From Chitinophaga qingshengii (lineage in GTDB: Bacteria > Bacteroidota > Bacteroidia > Chitinophagales > Chitinophagaceae), in assembly GCF_014529935.1 (NCBI RefSeq), contig NZ_JACVFC010000001.1:1550001-1614000 (forward strand): a stretch of 64,000 nucleotides of DNA, written 5' to 3'. The notes under the pieces were generated by a model. The model was not told the DNA's origin. It worked only from the letters and a program-made list of their open reading frames with translations, and did no database searches. Shown here piece after piece: positions 53,708 through 63,412 of the stretch. Each line of letters opens with the position of its first letter. The first letter of the stretch is position 1. The translations under genes were made by a program, and so were the position numbers.

Positions 53708-53786
53708 ATACTGATGGGATTTTATTAACAGATAAACATTCACCTATACGATGCATAAATGTCGCATTTTATCTGTTGACACCCAA

Positions 53787-56201
53787 CTATTCCGACCGCA
53801 AACTATACGCCGGATTCACCAATGCGGCCCTTATACTCTGGAAACTTACGGTTAGAAAAGCGATGGCCAGCACCAGTACAAAAGGGATGGCGAACAACCA
53901 CCAGTACAGCTCCGTCCGGAAGGCGTATCCTTTCAACCACTGCGTAGTGCTGAACCAGGCCAGCGGCGCGGCGACGCCGAAAGCAATCACAATCAGCACC
54001 GCAAATTCACGGTACAGCAACCGTACAATTTCTGTTACGGAAGCACCCAGTATTTTACGGATACTGATCTCCTTGGTTCGTTGTACAATAGTGAAAGAAG
54101 CCAGGCCAAACAAACCCAGGCAGGCCACCAGGATAGCGAGGGCCGTAAAAACACCGAACACTTTTCCAAACCGCTGATCTGCCTTATATTGTTCGTCAAA
54201 ATGTTCATCCAGGAAAAAATATTCAAATGGGCTGACAGGGAAAAAAGTTTTCCAGTTACGCTGCACAGTGGCAATGGTACTACTGATATTATCCGGCGAT
54301 ACGCCCACCGAAATATATCCTTTCACGCCGGGCGCCAAACAGAGGATCAGGGGTTCATATGCATCATGTAATGATTGCTGGTGAAAATCTTCTACTACAC
54401 CCGCTATCTGCACCGTATCCTGAAAGAAGGCGATACGTTTACCAATAGCTGCTTCCGGCTGGTCGAAACCTAATCTCCGGATACCGGTACGGTTAAATAT
54501 CGCTGCACCCTGATGCTCATCCATACCGAAGTTGCGATCAAAATTACGGCCCGCGATCAGCTTCAGATGATAAGCAGGTACAAAATCATAATCCACTCTG
54601 AAAAAGCGGAATTGTTTGCCCTCATTCGCGTTTTGTTCTATCAGCCGTACACCACCGGCATTCCAGGGAGAAGCCTCTCCGGGCACCAGCGACGATACGG
54701 TAACACTATGAATATTGGTCTCATGCATCAGCTGTTCCTTGAAAGCCTGTTGCTGTTGCATCCGGGTAGAATCTGTATAAATAATCGGCGGTTTTACGAC
54801 CAGGGTCTGCGCAATGTTAAATCCCAGCTGTTGGGAACGCATAAACTGTATCTGCTTAAAAACGGTGAACATGCTGACCAGTAAAAAAATGGAAGCGGCA
54901 AACTGTACCACTACCAGCGATCTGCGTAATGTGCTGCCCTGCCGTGAGGAGATCGCTTTCCCCTTCAGTACTACTACCGGTTTAAAACGGGAAAGCACAA
55001 ACGCAGGATATAACCCCGAAAGGAAAGAACCGACCACGAACAGTCCTCCTAATGCCATCCAGAAAGTCAGGTCATACATCAACGAAAAAGACAACTGTTG
55101 CCCCGTCACACTGTTAAACAGCGGAATAAAAAATACTACCAGAAACAGTGCCATCACGACTGCTATACTATTCAGGATAACGGATTCTATCATGAACTGG
55201 GCTACCAGCTGCGATCTGCGTGAGCCTACCGCTTTACGCACCCCCACTTCTACCGCCCTGTTAATCGCCCTGGCGGTAGCGAGATTAATGTAATTGATCC
55301 AGGCTATAACAACGATAAATAACGCAATGCCCATTAACAGGTACACCGTGTTACCCTGACCGTTAGTCTCCGTTTCCATCATCAGGTGGGAATACAAATG
55401 AATATCCTTCAGTGGTTGCAGCGAATACCTGGTCGTAAATTCTTTCGGTTGGTTCGCATAATATAGATTTTCCAGCGAGGAAAATTTGGCTTCCAGTTTT
55501 TGGGCATCGGTACCCGGGCGCAGCAACAGATAAGTCAGACAGCCATCCCACTGCCAGGCTGTTTCCGGGTCTCCCGGTTTCTCTCTGTCCAGGAAAGTGG
55601 CATAAGAGTATATTGCATCCGCCTTCAGGTGAGTATTGGCAGGCATATCCCGGTATACGCCGGTAACCTTCAACACCTCGTGATCATTTTGCCGGACGAT
55701 TTTTCCTATCGGATCTTCCTGTCCGAATAATTTATGGGCGATGTTTTCCGACAGCACGATGGTATTGGGTTCTTTCAGTGCTGTTCTGGCATCTCCGCTG
55801 ATGAGCGGCGTGGAGAAAATGCTAAAGTAGCTGTCACTCGCCACATAATATGATGCCACCTTCACACGGTTTTCCTGGTAGCCCAACATGACGGCATTCT
55901 TCTTTATCAGCTTCACATAATCCTCGATTTCAGGGAAAGCCTGTTTAAAATGATTTCCTACTGCATAGGCTCCTGCGGCCCAGCTGGTGCTCAGCTGCCC
56001 TTTTTCAAAGCGTTCCTGTTTCACCCGGTAAATCCGGTCTCCTTTTGCCTGGAAATTCTCGTAGCTCCATTCAAACGCCACATATTGCATAATCAACAGG
56101 GATGCGGCAATACCGATGGCCAGTCCCATAATATTGATACCAGAAAACACCTTGTTGCGGGTAATGTTCCGCCAGGCGATTTTAACGTAATTCTTCAGCA
56201 T
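53787..56201 (-). CDS. MacB/FtsX-type ABC transporter permease (fused two-module)
   Basis: 804 residues from the ATG at 56199-56201 (MLKNYVKIAWRNITRNKVFS); the frame is open to 56600, but the extra 133 residues overlap the AraC gene's upstream region and look non-coding. Same layout as the protein at 50634: helix about 20-42, periplasmic core, three helices about 285-420 (AINRAVEVGVRKAVGSRRSQ), second core, and closing helices with RTKEISIRKILGASVTEIVR. It shares the family's conserved RxxExGxRKxxGA loop in both modules. The two are distant paralogues. The ATP-binding partner is not in the window. Confidence 0.9.
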   Translation of the reverse strand: MLKNYVKIAWRNITRNKVFSGINIMGLAIGIAASLLIMQYVAFEWSYENFQAKGDRIYRVKQERFEKGQLSTSWAAGAYAVGNHFKQAFPEIEDYVKLIKKNAVMLGYQENRVKVASYYVASDSYFSIFSTPLISGDARTALKEPNTIVLSENIAHKLFGQEDPIGKIVRQNDHEVLKVTGVYRDMPANTHLKADAIYSYATFLDREKPGDPETAWQWDGCLTYLLLRPGTDAQKLEAKFSSLENLYYANQPKEFTTRYSLQPLKDIHLYSHLMMETETNGQGNTVYLLMGIALFIVVIAWINYINLATARAINRAVEVGVRKAVGSRRSQLVAQFMIESVILNSIAVVMALFLVVFFIPLFNSVTGQQLSFSLMYDLTFWMALGGLFVVGSFLSGLYPAFVLSRFKPVVVLKGKAISSRQGSTLRRSLVVVQFAASIFLLVSMFTVFKQIQFMRSQQLGFNIAQTLVVKPPIIYTDSTRMQQQQAFKEQLMHETNIHSVTVSSLVPGEASPWNAGGVRLIEQNANEGKQFRFFRVDYDFVPAYHLKLIAGRNFDRNFGMDEHQGAAIFNRTGIRRLGFDQPEAAIGKRIAFFQDTVQIAGVVEDFHQQSLHDAYEPLILCLAPGVKGYISVGVSPDNISSTIATVQRNWKTFFPVSPFEYFFLDEHFDEQYKADQRFGKVFGVFTALAILVACLGLFGLASFTIVQRTKEISIRKILGASVTEIVRLLYREFAVLIVIAFGVAAPLAWFSTTQWLKGYAFRTELYWWLFAIPFVLVLAIAFLTVSFQSIRAALVNPAYSLRSE

Positions 56202-56324
56202 ATGTAAAAGTTGATACCGGGAAGTCTCAATAAACCTGCCATTAGCCCATCTGCACGAGGGACGGGGCATTCGCTTCCGGCGCAATTTCCGCTTGTCCTG
56301 TATCCGTACATCGCCTGTCCGGAA

Positions 56325-57089
56325 ATGAACGTTTCTGATTACCTTTATAACATGTACCGGCAATATAAACCACATCCGCTTCTCGAACCATATATCGATG
56401 CCTACTGGACCGTTATTTCTTCCACAGGATCGGCCTCGGTGAGCCGTATTCTGCCTGATGGCTGCGTAGATATCATCTGCAACCTGGGTGATGCAGCAGT
56501 GGGCGATGCGGAGCAAAACGAACGGATGGCCTCCGAAAAGGCGTATCTGATCGGTACCATGACGCACTACACCGATTCCTGTCAACCAGGCCCTACACAC
56601 CTGGTCGGCATCCGTTTCAAACCGGCTGCCTTCAATTCCTTTTACCGGCTTCCCCTGCTGGACACCGCCGATAACTGCATCGAATTCGGACAGGAACTGG
56701 TGCCATTACTCCTGCGTGCCGGTGACAACTTCATTCCCGTACTCGACAAATACCTGCTGGAACGTAATACCCATGCTTCACGCGATATGCTGCCCATCAT
56801 AGACACCCTCCATCGCCATCAGGGCGTTATCCGGATAGGCGACCTGGCCCGGACTCATTTTCTGACGCCCCGGCAGCTGGAACGGCAGTTCCTGAAACAT
56901 ACCGGCGTCAGTCCCAAAGCATTCGCCAATATCGTCCGCTACCAGGCCGTTCAACGGCATATCCGCAGCAAACCCGGTAGCAGCCTGCTGCAAATAGCCT
57001 ATGACTATGGTTATTACGATCATGCCCACCTGACCAATGAAATCCGGAAATATACCGGGAAGGCGCCCTCTTCCCTGGTTACAAAATAA
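56325..57089 (+). CDS. AraC-family transcriptional regulator
   Basis: 254 residues from the ATG at 56325; a second ATG at 56352 (MYRQYKPHPLLEPYIDAYWT) is equally possible and matches homologue starts. The N-terminal ligand or sensor domain (YKPHPLLEPYIDAYWTVISS, RILPDGCVDIICNLGD) is the DUF6597 type. Two HTH motifs at the end: IRIGDLARTHFLTPRQLERQ and LLQIAYDYGYYDHAHLTNEI. Divergent from the permease gene, with 123 bp between starts, so it may control that gene. Confidence 0.9.
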   Translation: MNVSDYLYNMYRQYKPHPLLEPYIDAYWTVISSTGSASVSRILPDGCVDIICNLGDAAVGDAEQNERMASEKAYLIGTMTHYTDSCQPGPTHLVGIRFKPAAFNSFYRLPLLDTADNCIEFGQELVPLLLRAGDNFIPVLDKYLLERNTHASRDMLPIIDTLHRHQGVIRIGDLARTHFLTPRQLERQFLKHTGVSPKAFANIVRYQAVQRHIRSKPGSSLLQIAYDYGYYDHAHLTNEIRKYTGKAPSSLVTK

Positions 57090-57208
57090 AGCCGGCCTCC
57101 GCCACAAAAAATTTTAAAATAATTGCCGGTGTTTAGATCTGGTTAACAAATGGCAATTTGAATAGCTGTATTCTTGCAGCATGGATTATTGTAAAAAAAC
57201 CGGATGAT

Positions 57209-58063
57209 ATGGCAGGGCTACCGTATTTCACCAAACAAAACGACACATGGATATTTCATCAACCGAGCGTACTGATCTCCTACCACCAGGAGCTGTTATA
57301 CGCGATGGACATCATGCATACCAGGCTGTTGACAGCCGAAAGAATTTTCCGCAAAATTATTACGGCCTGTGGTCATAACCATATTGATGCATTGTTATCG
57401 CTGGCGGTTATCCTGAACCGGACCGGGCGTCATATAGAAGGCAATGCCCTGATACACCGGGCACATCTGATTTGCATGGAAGCGTTGCCCGGCAATTTTA
57501 TTCCGGGTACCGACGCAATTTACTGGAGTATACTGGAAAACCGCCCTTTTCTGCGTGCGATGCATGCGGTGATTGCAGAATACATCCGGGAAAAACAATA
57601 TGAAAGAGCACTGGAAAAAATAGATTTTCTGTTAAAGGTCAATCAACCAGACGATACCCGGGCCGCCGTCCTGGCGCCGGTATGTTATATGCATCTGCAG
57701 CAATACCGCGAATACCTGGCATGGTATGAACAACAACCCGTGGAAAACCATACGCTGGAGCAAATCTTCTTTTCTTTCCTGGCGTTGTATAAACTGGGAC
57801 TGACCGTCCAGGCAGGGGAACGCTTCCTCGAAGCACGGCAGGCATATCCGCACATGGCAGCAGAACTGCTGAAGTCCAGCCATCAATTTCCGGCAGATGA
57901 ATTTTCGGCGTACCAGGCGCAGATACCGCCCGGCAGCAGGCAGGAAGCCTTTGTGTGCTGGCTGGCTGCTAAAGATTTATGGCAACAGGAAAAAGGATTA
58001 AAGAAATTTATTCGCACCATACTCAAGGAACCCGCAGGTTATTTCCGCAGCGAACGGATATGA
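57209..58063 (+). CDS. TPR-like helical protein
   Basis: 284 residues from the ATG at 57209 (MAGLPYFTKQNDTWIFHQPS); a TTG upstream is also open. The body is all-helical with repeats of about 34 residues (LLTAERIFRKIITACGHNHI, DALLSLAVILNRTGRHIEGN), which fits tetratricopeptide-type scaffolds. No signal peptide. The 3' end overlaps the oppositely oriented gene by 25 bp. Partner proteins cannot be predicted. Confidence 0.7.
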   Translation: MAGLPYFTKQNDTWIFHQPSVLISYHQELLYAMDIMHTRLLTAERIFRKIITACGHNHIDALLSLAVILNRTGRHIEGNALIHRAHLICMEALPGNFIPGTDAIYWSILENRPFLRAMHAVIAEYIREKQYERALEKIDFLLKVNQPDDTRAAVLAPVCYMHLQQYREYLAWYEQQPVENHTLEQIFFSFLALYKLGLTVQAGERFLEARQAYPHMAAELLKSSHQFPADEFSAYQAQIPPGSRQEAFVCWLAAKDLWQQEKGLKKFIRTILKEPAGYFRSERI

Positions 58064-58650
58064 AGCGTGGTGCCTTTAAAGTAATAGTCCACCGCACTGC
58101 TGTATTTCACTACATTCATAAAAGCATCCAGCGACTGGCAAGGGTCCATACAACCGGTAAAACGCCGCCGCGACATCTCCGGATCATCAAATATCACCTT
58201 GATGGCAAAACGCTGATCAATCATACCCCGGATATCATTCAATGACGCATTGTGATACACATAAATACCCTCCTTGCGCTGCGCACCGGGCAACTGCATA
58301 TCCTTATACTCACGCACCACCGCTGTCGCCACTTTTTCATTCATCGCCAACTGCCGGATCACATCTTTTTCATGCCGCATCTGCCACCAGCCACTCCAGC
58401 ATAATCCCAGCAAAATAACCGCAATACAAATCCCGGAAGCCCTGTAATTAAACGATGTAGCAATATCCCCCTGCACTAATTCATCTTCAATCATTAACCA
58501 TCCTGCACCGGCATCAGTGACATCCTTTTTGGGGTCTATTTTACCTTCTTTCATTAAACGACGGTATTCACGGGCAACCCGCCTGGCATTGGGGACCCTG
58601 TCCATCAAATCAAATAATTCTTGTGTTTCGCTGTTGTTGTTCAAAGTCAA
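58039..58650 (-). CDS. Single-pass membrane protein with DUF4974-like C-terminus
   Basis: 203 residues, MTLNNNSETQELFDLMDRVP. Cytoplasmic helical part 1-68, one membrane helix about 70-92 (ASGICIAVILLGLCWSGWWQ), then a periplasmic region that ends in a DUF4974-like module (FDDPEMSRRRFTGCMDPCQS, YYFKGTTLHIRSLRK). FecR anti-sigma proteins end in the same module but carry a FecR domain before it; that domain is missing here. No sigma or SusC gene is next to it. It could be a reduced anti-sigma or a decoy for a SusC STN domain. Confidence 0.7.
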   Translation of the reverse strand: MTLNNNSETQELFDLMDRVPNARRVAREYRRLMKEGKIDPKKDVTDAGAGWLMIEDELVQGDIATSFNYRASGICIAVILLGLCWSGWWQMRHEKDVIRQLAMNEKVATAVVREYKDMQLPGAQRKEGIYVYHNASLNDIRGMIDQRFAIKVIFDDPEMSRRRFTGCMDPCQSLDAFMNVVKYSSAVDYYFKGTTLHIRSLRK

Positions 58651-59360
58651 GGTTTTTGAGTATCAAAACATCAGTGGTACCGCCACAGTACCGGGTTTCA
58701 TCAGGTATAGGATAAACAACATTACAGACTAGTCGCCGCTACGCGCTAAACCATATCCATATCATACGGATAATTCATGATAAGGGTTGTCATAGTTAGG
58801 GAATTATCTCAATAAACACATTATCCATACTCCCGGATTCCATGCCGGAAGCCATGCTGGCTACGCTATCGTTGTGATGTTATCGTGTTTGTTAGTTACC
58901 TTACTTTCGGCTCCTGGCCCGGGTTTGCAAACCATCCAGTAGTCAGTTTCCTGTTATTGTCTCTGCATGTTCCTGTGTATAAACGATAAATAATACCATT
59001 CGGATTTAAACGATGATGAACATGATTGCGACCGATTTCACTGATTCGCGATTCTATCACCATTTATTCCACGATCATACTTATATTTTATCCATTTCTA
59101 CCCGTATTTTGATCATTTTGCTGTTATGATTCAGGTAGATGCTTTTGAACGCTTCCTATCATATGTTTATCCTAACAAACTTATCTACCCTATCATCTCT
59201 AAAAAATACCATAAAAATACAATTCAAATATATAACATATATGAACAAAATATATTTACCATAACAACATACTGCTCTTCCATCGCTGCATTCATCAGCG
59301 AAATCAGCACTAATCCTGGACCTCAGAGTTTCTTTAGAATTAATATCTATTTTTGGCCTG
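58651..59360. other. 710-bp intergenic region, nothing recognised
   Basis: No convincing gene, RNA or repeat was found. A 91-codon and a 72-codon frame overlap each other on opposite strands but lack family-like sequence, and a 38-codon frame at 59013 is no better. The right part (59150-59340) is AT-rich and probably holds the promoter of the two-component operon. Confidence 0.5.
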
Positions 59361-60032
59361 ATGAAACTGCTGATCATAGAAGACGAACCTTCCCTGCGTA
59401 ACAGTATACGGGAATACCTGGAACATCAGGGCTTTATTTGCGAAGTAGCAGCCGACTTCCGGGAGGCTATCGACAAAGTAGGCGATTATGAATACGATTG
59501 TATTGTGGCTGATATCGGATTGCCCTTCGGCAGCGGACTGGATGTGATCCGCGAACTTAAAACACTGAAGTCAAAGGCCGGTATCATCATCATCTCCGCC
59601 AAAGACTCCCTGGAAGATAAACTCAGTGGCCTGGAACTGGGAGCGGACGACTATCTGACCAAACCGTTTCACCTCTCGGAACTCAACGCCCGCATCAATG
59701 CCCTGCTACGCCGCAAAAACTTCGATGGCAACACCAGCATCAGTTTCTTTGAAATCACCATCATCCCGGCTTCCAAAACCGTATTGGTACATGATAAATC
59801 TATCACCCTCACCGGCAAGGAATACCAGCTGCTGGTCTATTTCATCGCCAACCAACACCGGGTGGTAACCAAATCAGCCCTGGCAGGACATCTCTGGGGT
59901 GATGCCTACGACCAGGCCGGATCATACGATTTTATCTACACCCATATCAAAAACCTTCGCAAAAAAATGCTGGAAGCCGGCGGCGAGGACTATATCAAAA
60001 CGGTATACGGTACAGGATACCGTTTCGGCTAA
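59361..60032 (+). CDS. OmpR/PhoB-type response regulator
   Basis: 223 residues, MKLLIIEDEPSLRNSIREYL. Receiver domain 1-115 with acidic pocket Glu7-Asp8, phosphoacceptor Asp51 (VADIGLPF), Ser79 and Lys101 (LTKPFHL). Winged-helix DNA-binding domain about 125-222: ITLTGKEYQLLVYFIANQHR, VVTKSALAGHLWG, HIKNLRKKMLEAGG and VYGTGYRF. The kinase follows after 15 bp and the TonB receptor after that, so the system probably controls its own receptor operon in answer to a metal or other imported ligand. Confidence 0.95.
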   Translation: MKLLIIEDEPSLRNSIREYLEHQGFICEVAADFREAIDKVGDYEYDCIVADIGLPFGSGLDVIRELKTLKSKAGIIIISAKDSLEDKLSGLELGADDYLTKPFHLSELNARINALLRRKNFDGNTSISFFEITIIPASKTVLVHDKSITLTGKEYQLLVYFIANQHRVVTKSALAGHLWGDAYDQAGSYDFIYTHIKNLRKKMLEAGGEDYIKTVYGTGYRFG

Positions 60033-60047
60033 ACTGTACACATCGCC

Positions 60048-61310
60048 ATGAAACTACTCACCAAAACCACTTTATATTTTATTCTCATCATGCTGCCGGT
60101 ATTCGCCGCCGGCGCCTACTACCTGTTCCATAAATTCAATAAGGAAATCAAACACGAAACGGATGAAGAACTGGTCAACGACCAGCTGGAATGGCTCCGC
60201 TACCTCGATACCGCCAGCCTGGACAATCCCATCTTCCGCTTCCATACCCAGGAATTTCAACTCATCCCCACCGACCAGCCCATCCAAAAGAAATTTAAAC
60301 TCAAAGGCGTTAACCTTTACCAGGAAACAGAAGATACCCAGGCGCCCTTCCGCGAACTGTCACAGGTCATCAGTATCCATGGAAAAAACTACCAGCTGAT
60401 ACTGCGCAAATCGATGATCGAAAAAGACGACCTGGCGAAAAATATCATCACCGTTATGCTGCTCGCCTTCGGCGGATTACTCGTTTTTGTCATCCTCTCC
60501 AACTGGTTCATCAGCCGTAATATATGGAGCCCCTTCTACCGCTCCCTCGATAAAATCCGGCAGCTGCAACTTAATAAAATGGAGACACTGCAGTTTAATC
60601 GCACTCCTACCCATGAGTTCAACCAGCTCAACGATGCGCTCAACCAAATGACGGACCGCATTCACCAGGATTATATCAATATGAAAGAACTCACGGAAGA
60701 CGCCGCGCATGAAATGCAAACACCACTCGCCATCGCGCAAAGCAAACTGGAACTGCTGCTGCAGGATGAAAATCTTTCAGAAGAACAACTCAAAAACATC
60801 GGGCAAACCAGCGAAGAATTACAACGCCTCTCCCGCCTCAACCACAGCCTGCTGCTGCTGGCTAAAATAGAAAACCAGCAATATCCGGTAACCGAACAAA
60901 CCGACCTCCATCCGGTACTCCTTAAATACCTTTCCCTGTTTGAAGAACTGATCCGGGAAAAAGAACTGACGGTGGACACCAAACTGGCGCCAGCCGCCCC
61001 CTGGCCGCTGCACCCGGCCCTGGCAGATATCCTGGTCAGCAACCTGCTGGGTAACGCCATCAAATACAATTACCCGGAAGGACGTATCAGTATCACCCTC
61101 ACCCAAACATCCCTCACCATCTCCAATACCAGCAACCTGCCGGAAATACCACCGGCTAACGTGTTTCAGCGATTCCGTAAAAGCAACCAGGGCTATTCCA
61201 ATTCCAACGGACTGGGACTGGCTATCGTAAAAAAAATCGGTGATTCTTACCGCATCAATATCCGTTATCAATACCGCAACGGCCTGCATATTTTTACTGC
61301 TACCTGCTAA
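60048..61310 (+). CDS. Sensor histidine kinase
   Basis: 420 residues, MKLLTKTTLYFILIMLPVFA. Two membrane helices (about 8-28 and 132-152) bracket a periplasmic sensor of about 100 residues. HAMP-like linker, then HisKA with His221 in HEMQTPLAI. ATPase domain: LLGNAIKYNYPEGRISI (N box), F-box VFQRFRKSNQG and GLGLAIVKKI (G2); the G1 motif is reduced to ISNTSNLPEIPP, as in many Bacteroidota kinases. It should phosphorylate the regulator encoded before it. Confidence 0.94.
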   Translation: MKLLTKTTLYFILIMLPVFAAGAYYLFHKFNKEIKHETDEELVNDQLEWLRYLDTASLDNPIFRFHTQEFQLIPTDQPIQKKFKLKGVNLYQETEDTQAPFRELSQVISIHGKNYQLILRKSMIEKDDLAKNIITVMLLAFGGLLVFVILSNWFISRNIWSPFYRSLDKIRQLQLNKMETLQFNRTPTHEFNQLNDALNQMTDRIHQDYINMKELTEDAAHEMQTPLAIAQSKLELLLQDENLSEEQLKNIGQTSEELQRLSRLNHSLLLLAKIENQQYPVTEQTDLHPVLLKYLSLFEELIREKELTVDTKLAPAAPWPLHPALADILVSNLLGNAIKYNYPEGRISITLTQTSLTISNTSNLPEIPPANVFQRFRKSNQGYSNSNGLGLAIVKKIGDSYRINIRYQYRNGLHIFTATC

Positions 61311-61365
61311 TACAGATTTACACCAGATTGTGTTCTTTTCTTTGTGCTGTAAAAAGAACACATCC

Positions 61366-63354
61366 ATGCGACCACTTATGCTTACAGGCGCCCTTTGCAT
61401 CGTACTGCTGTCAGCCAACGCACAGCAGCGTGTAACCGCTCCCGTTAAAGACACCACCCACAGAACAGATACCACCATCAGCAAGGTCTCCGATCTGAAT
61501 GAAGTGATCATTACCTCTACCCGCAACAATAGCCGCATTGCCGATCTCCCCATGAAAGTAGAGATACTGGGCCACGAAGAAATGACGGAAGAAGCCGGTA
61601 TCAAACCAGGCAACGTAGCCAGTATCCTGGGCGACCTCTCCGTGATCCATATCCAGAACACTTCCGCGGTAAATGGCAACAACGCTATCCGCATGCAGGG
61701 ACTGGACGGTAAATATACCCAGCTGCTGCGCGACGGTCTGCCGGTGTATGAAGGTCTTAGCGGTAACTTCGGCGTACTGGCTATCCCACCGCTGGATCTG
61801 AAACAAATAGAAATCATCAAAGGCTCTGTATCTACACTCTATGGTGGTGGCGCTATCGCCGGTATGATCAACTTCGTGGCCAAAACACCCGGCGAAAAAC
61901 CGGAACTGACCATCCTGGCCAACCGCAGCACACTGAAAGAGACGAACGTCAACGCCTATTACGCGCAGCGTTATGGCAAAACCGGTCTGACCCTCTTCGC
62001 CGGCGTTACCACCCAAAACCCGGTAGACGTGAACGATGACGGCTTCAGCGATGTACCCCGTGTACGGCAATATCTCCTGCATCCGCGTTTCTTCTGGTAT
62101 CCCAACAATAACACCACCCTGGTAGCAGGCTACACCGGCACTATCGAAAAAAGGGAAGGGGGCGACATGCAGGTACTGAACGGGCATGGCGATAACGTAC
62201 ACTCTTATACGGAAAGCAACAACAGCGAACGCCATAGCGCCGATCTGCAGTTCACCCGTAAAAACCTCGGCGGCGGTACCCTTACCGTAAAAGGCGTGGC
62301 CAGTTTCTTCCACCTGGAAAATATAGCCGGTAACTTTCCTTTAAATGGCCGGCAAACCAACACCTACCTGGAAGCGGCTTACAACAAAAAAAGCGGCCGG
62401 CATGACTGGGTAGTGGGACTTAACAATACCGGTGAAATCTACCGCCGCGCCAACGGCGACAGTACCCTGCTGGGCAACTACACCTATAATACCATGGGCG
62501 CCTTCGCGCAGGACGGCTACCATTTCTCCGATAAAGTAATGGTGGAAGGCGGTCTCCGCGCCGATTACCACAATGTATTCGGCTGGTATGTGCTCCCCCG
62601 CCTGGCGATGGTATACAAACCTATAGATGGTATGAGTCTGCGTCTCAGCGGTGGTACCGGTTATAAATCACCGGCTATCTTCTCTGCACAAACACAAACC
62701 ATCGGCTACCGCAACCTCCTGCCACTGGCCGCCGGACTGAAATCCGAAAGAAGTGAAGGCCTGAACTTCGATGGCAACTACAACACCAACATTGGTAAAG
62801 TAGAGGTGACCTTCAACCAGGCATTTTATTATACCCACATCAAAGATCCTATTCTGCCGGTAACCAGCGCTGCTGATCCGAATAAGATACTGCTGGACAA
62901 TCAGCCGTATGCGGTAAACAGCCTGGGTACGGATACGTATATACGTTTAAAACTGGAAGCGCTGGAGTTATACCTCGGTTATAACCACACGGTATCCAAA
63001 TACACAGATGCAGCTTCCACGAAAGTGGCTTTTGCGCCGCAGGACAAGTTTGCAGCTACCCTCGCTTACGAGATAGAAGAAAAATGGCGCTTCGGTATCG
63101 AAAACAGCTGGATCGGCAACCAGTACATGGAAAACAATCAGAAAGCGCCCAATTACTGGTTCTGGGCCGCTATGATTTCCCGTAAACTGGGCGAACATGT
63201 AACCCTGGTACTGAACGGCGAAAACATCTTCGATGCCCGTCAGGGTAAACACATGCCGTTGTTCACCGGTCCTGTGAGCAATCCGCAGTTTGCGCAGTTG
63301 TGGGGCCCTATCGATGGACGTACCATCAACCTGTCGGTTAAATTCGATCTGTAA
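61366..63354 (+). CDS. TonB-dependent receptor (siderophore or metal type)
   Basis: 662 residues from the ATG at 61366 (MRPLMLTGALCIVLLSANAQ, a signal peptide); the frame is open further back into the kinase gene. TonB-box-like region LNEVIITSTRNNSRIAD, plug domain about 45-165 (GLDGKYTQLLRDGLPVYEGL, SVSTLYGGGAIAGMINFV), then a beta barrel to the end (LNLSVKFDL-like closing strand ending in Leu). No SusD follows and size is that of siderophore, haem or metal receptors. Lying 55 bp after a two-component pair, it is probably their regulated target. Confidence 0.92.
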   Translation: MRPLMLTGALCIVLLSANAQQRVTAPVKDTTHRTDTTISKVSDLNEVIITSTRNNSRIADLPMKVEILGHEEMTEEAGIKPGNVASILGDLSVIHIQNTSAVNGNNAIRMQGLDGKYTQLLRDGLPVYEGLSGNFGVLAIPPLDLKQIEIIKGSVSTLYGGGAIAGMINFVAKTPGEKPELTILANRSTLKETNVNAYYAQRYGKTGLTLFAGVTTQNPVDVNDDGFSDVPRVRQYLLHPRFFWYPNNNTTLVAGYTGTIEKREGGDMQVLNGHGDNVHSYTESNNSERHSADLQFTRKNLGGGTLTVKGVASFFHLENIAGNFPLNGRQTNTYLEAAYNKKSGRHDWVVGLNNTGEIYRRANGDSTLLGNYTYNTMGAFAQDGYHFSDKVMVEGGLRADYHNVFGWYVLPRLAMVYKPIDGMSLRLSGGTGYKSPAIFSAQTQTIGYRNLLPLAAGLKSERSEGLNFDGNYNTNIGKVEVTFNQAFYYTHIKDPILPVTSAADPNKILLDNQPYAVNSLGTDTYIRLKLEALELYLGYNHTVSKYTDAASTKVAFAPQDKFAATLAYEIEEKWRFGIENSWIGNQYMENNQKAPNYWFWAAMISRKLGEHVTLVLNGENIFDARQGKHMPLFTGPVSNPQFAQLWGPIDGRTINLSVKFDL

Positions 63355-63412
63355 CAATTTCTGCTTTTTCTTTCAGGGAACGGCGTACCTTTGCGGGCAC
63401 ATTTATACAGCA

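Noticed and set aside
59126..59401. 91-codon frame before the response regulator
   Set aside because: It overlaps the regulator's start, is AT-rich and non-protein-like, and probably covers the operon promoter.
61411..62313. 300-codon frame opposite the TonB receptor, and another at 60819-61820
   Set aside because: Antisense to the kinase and receptor genes, each with full family motifs.
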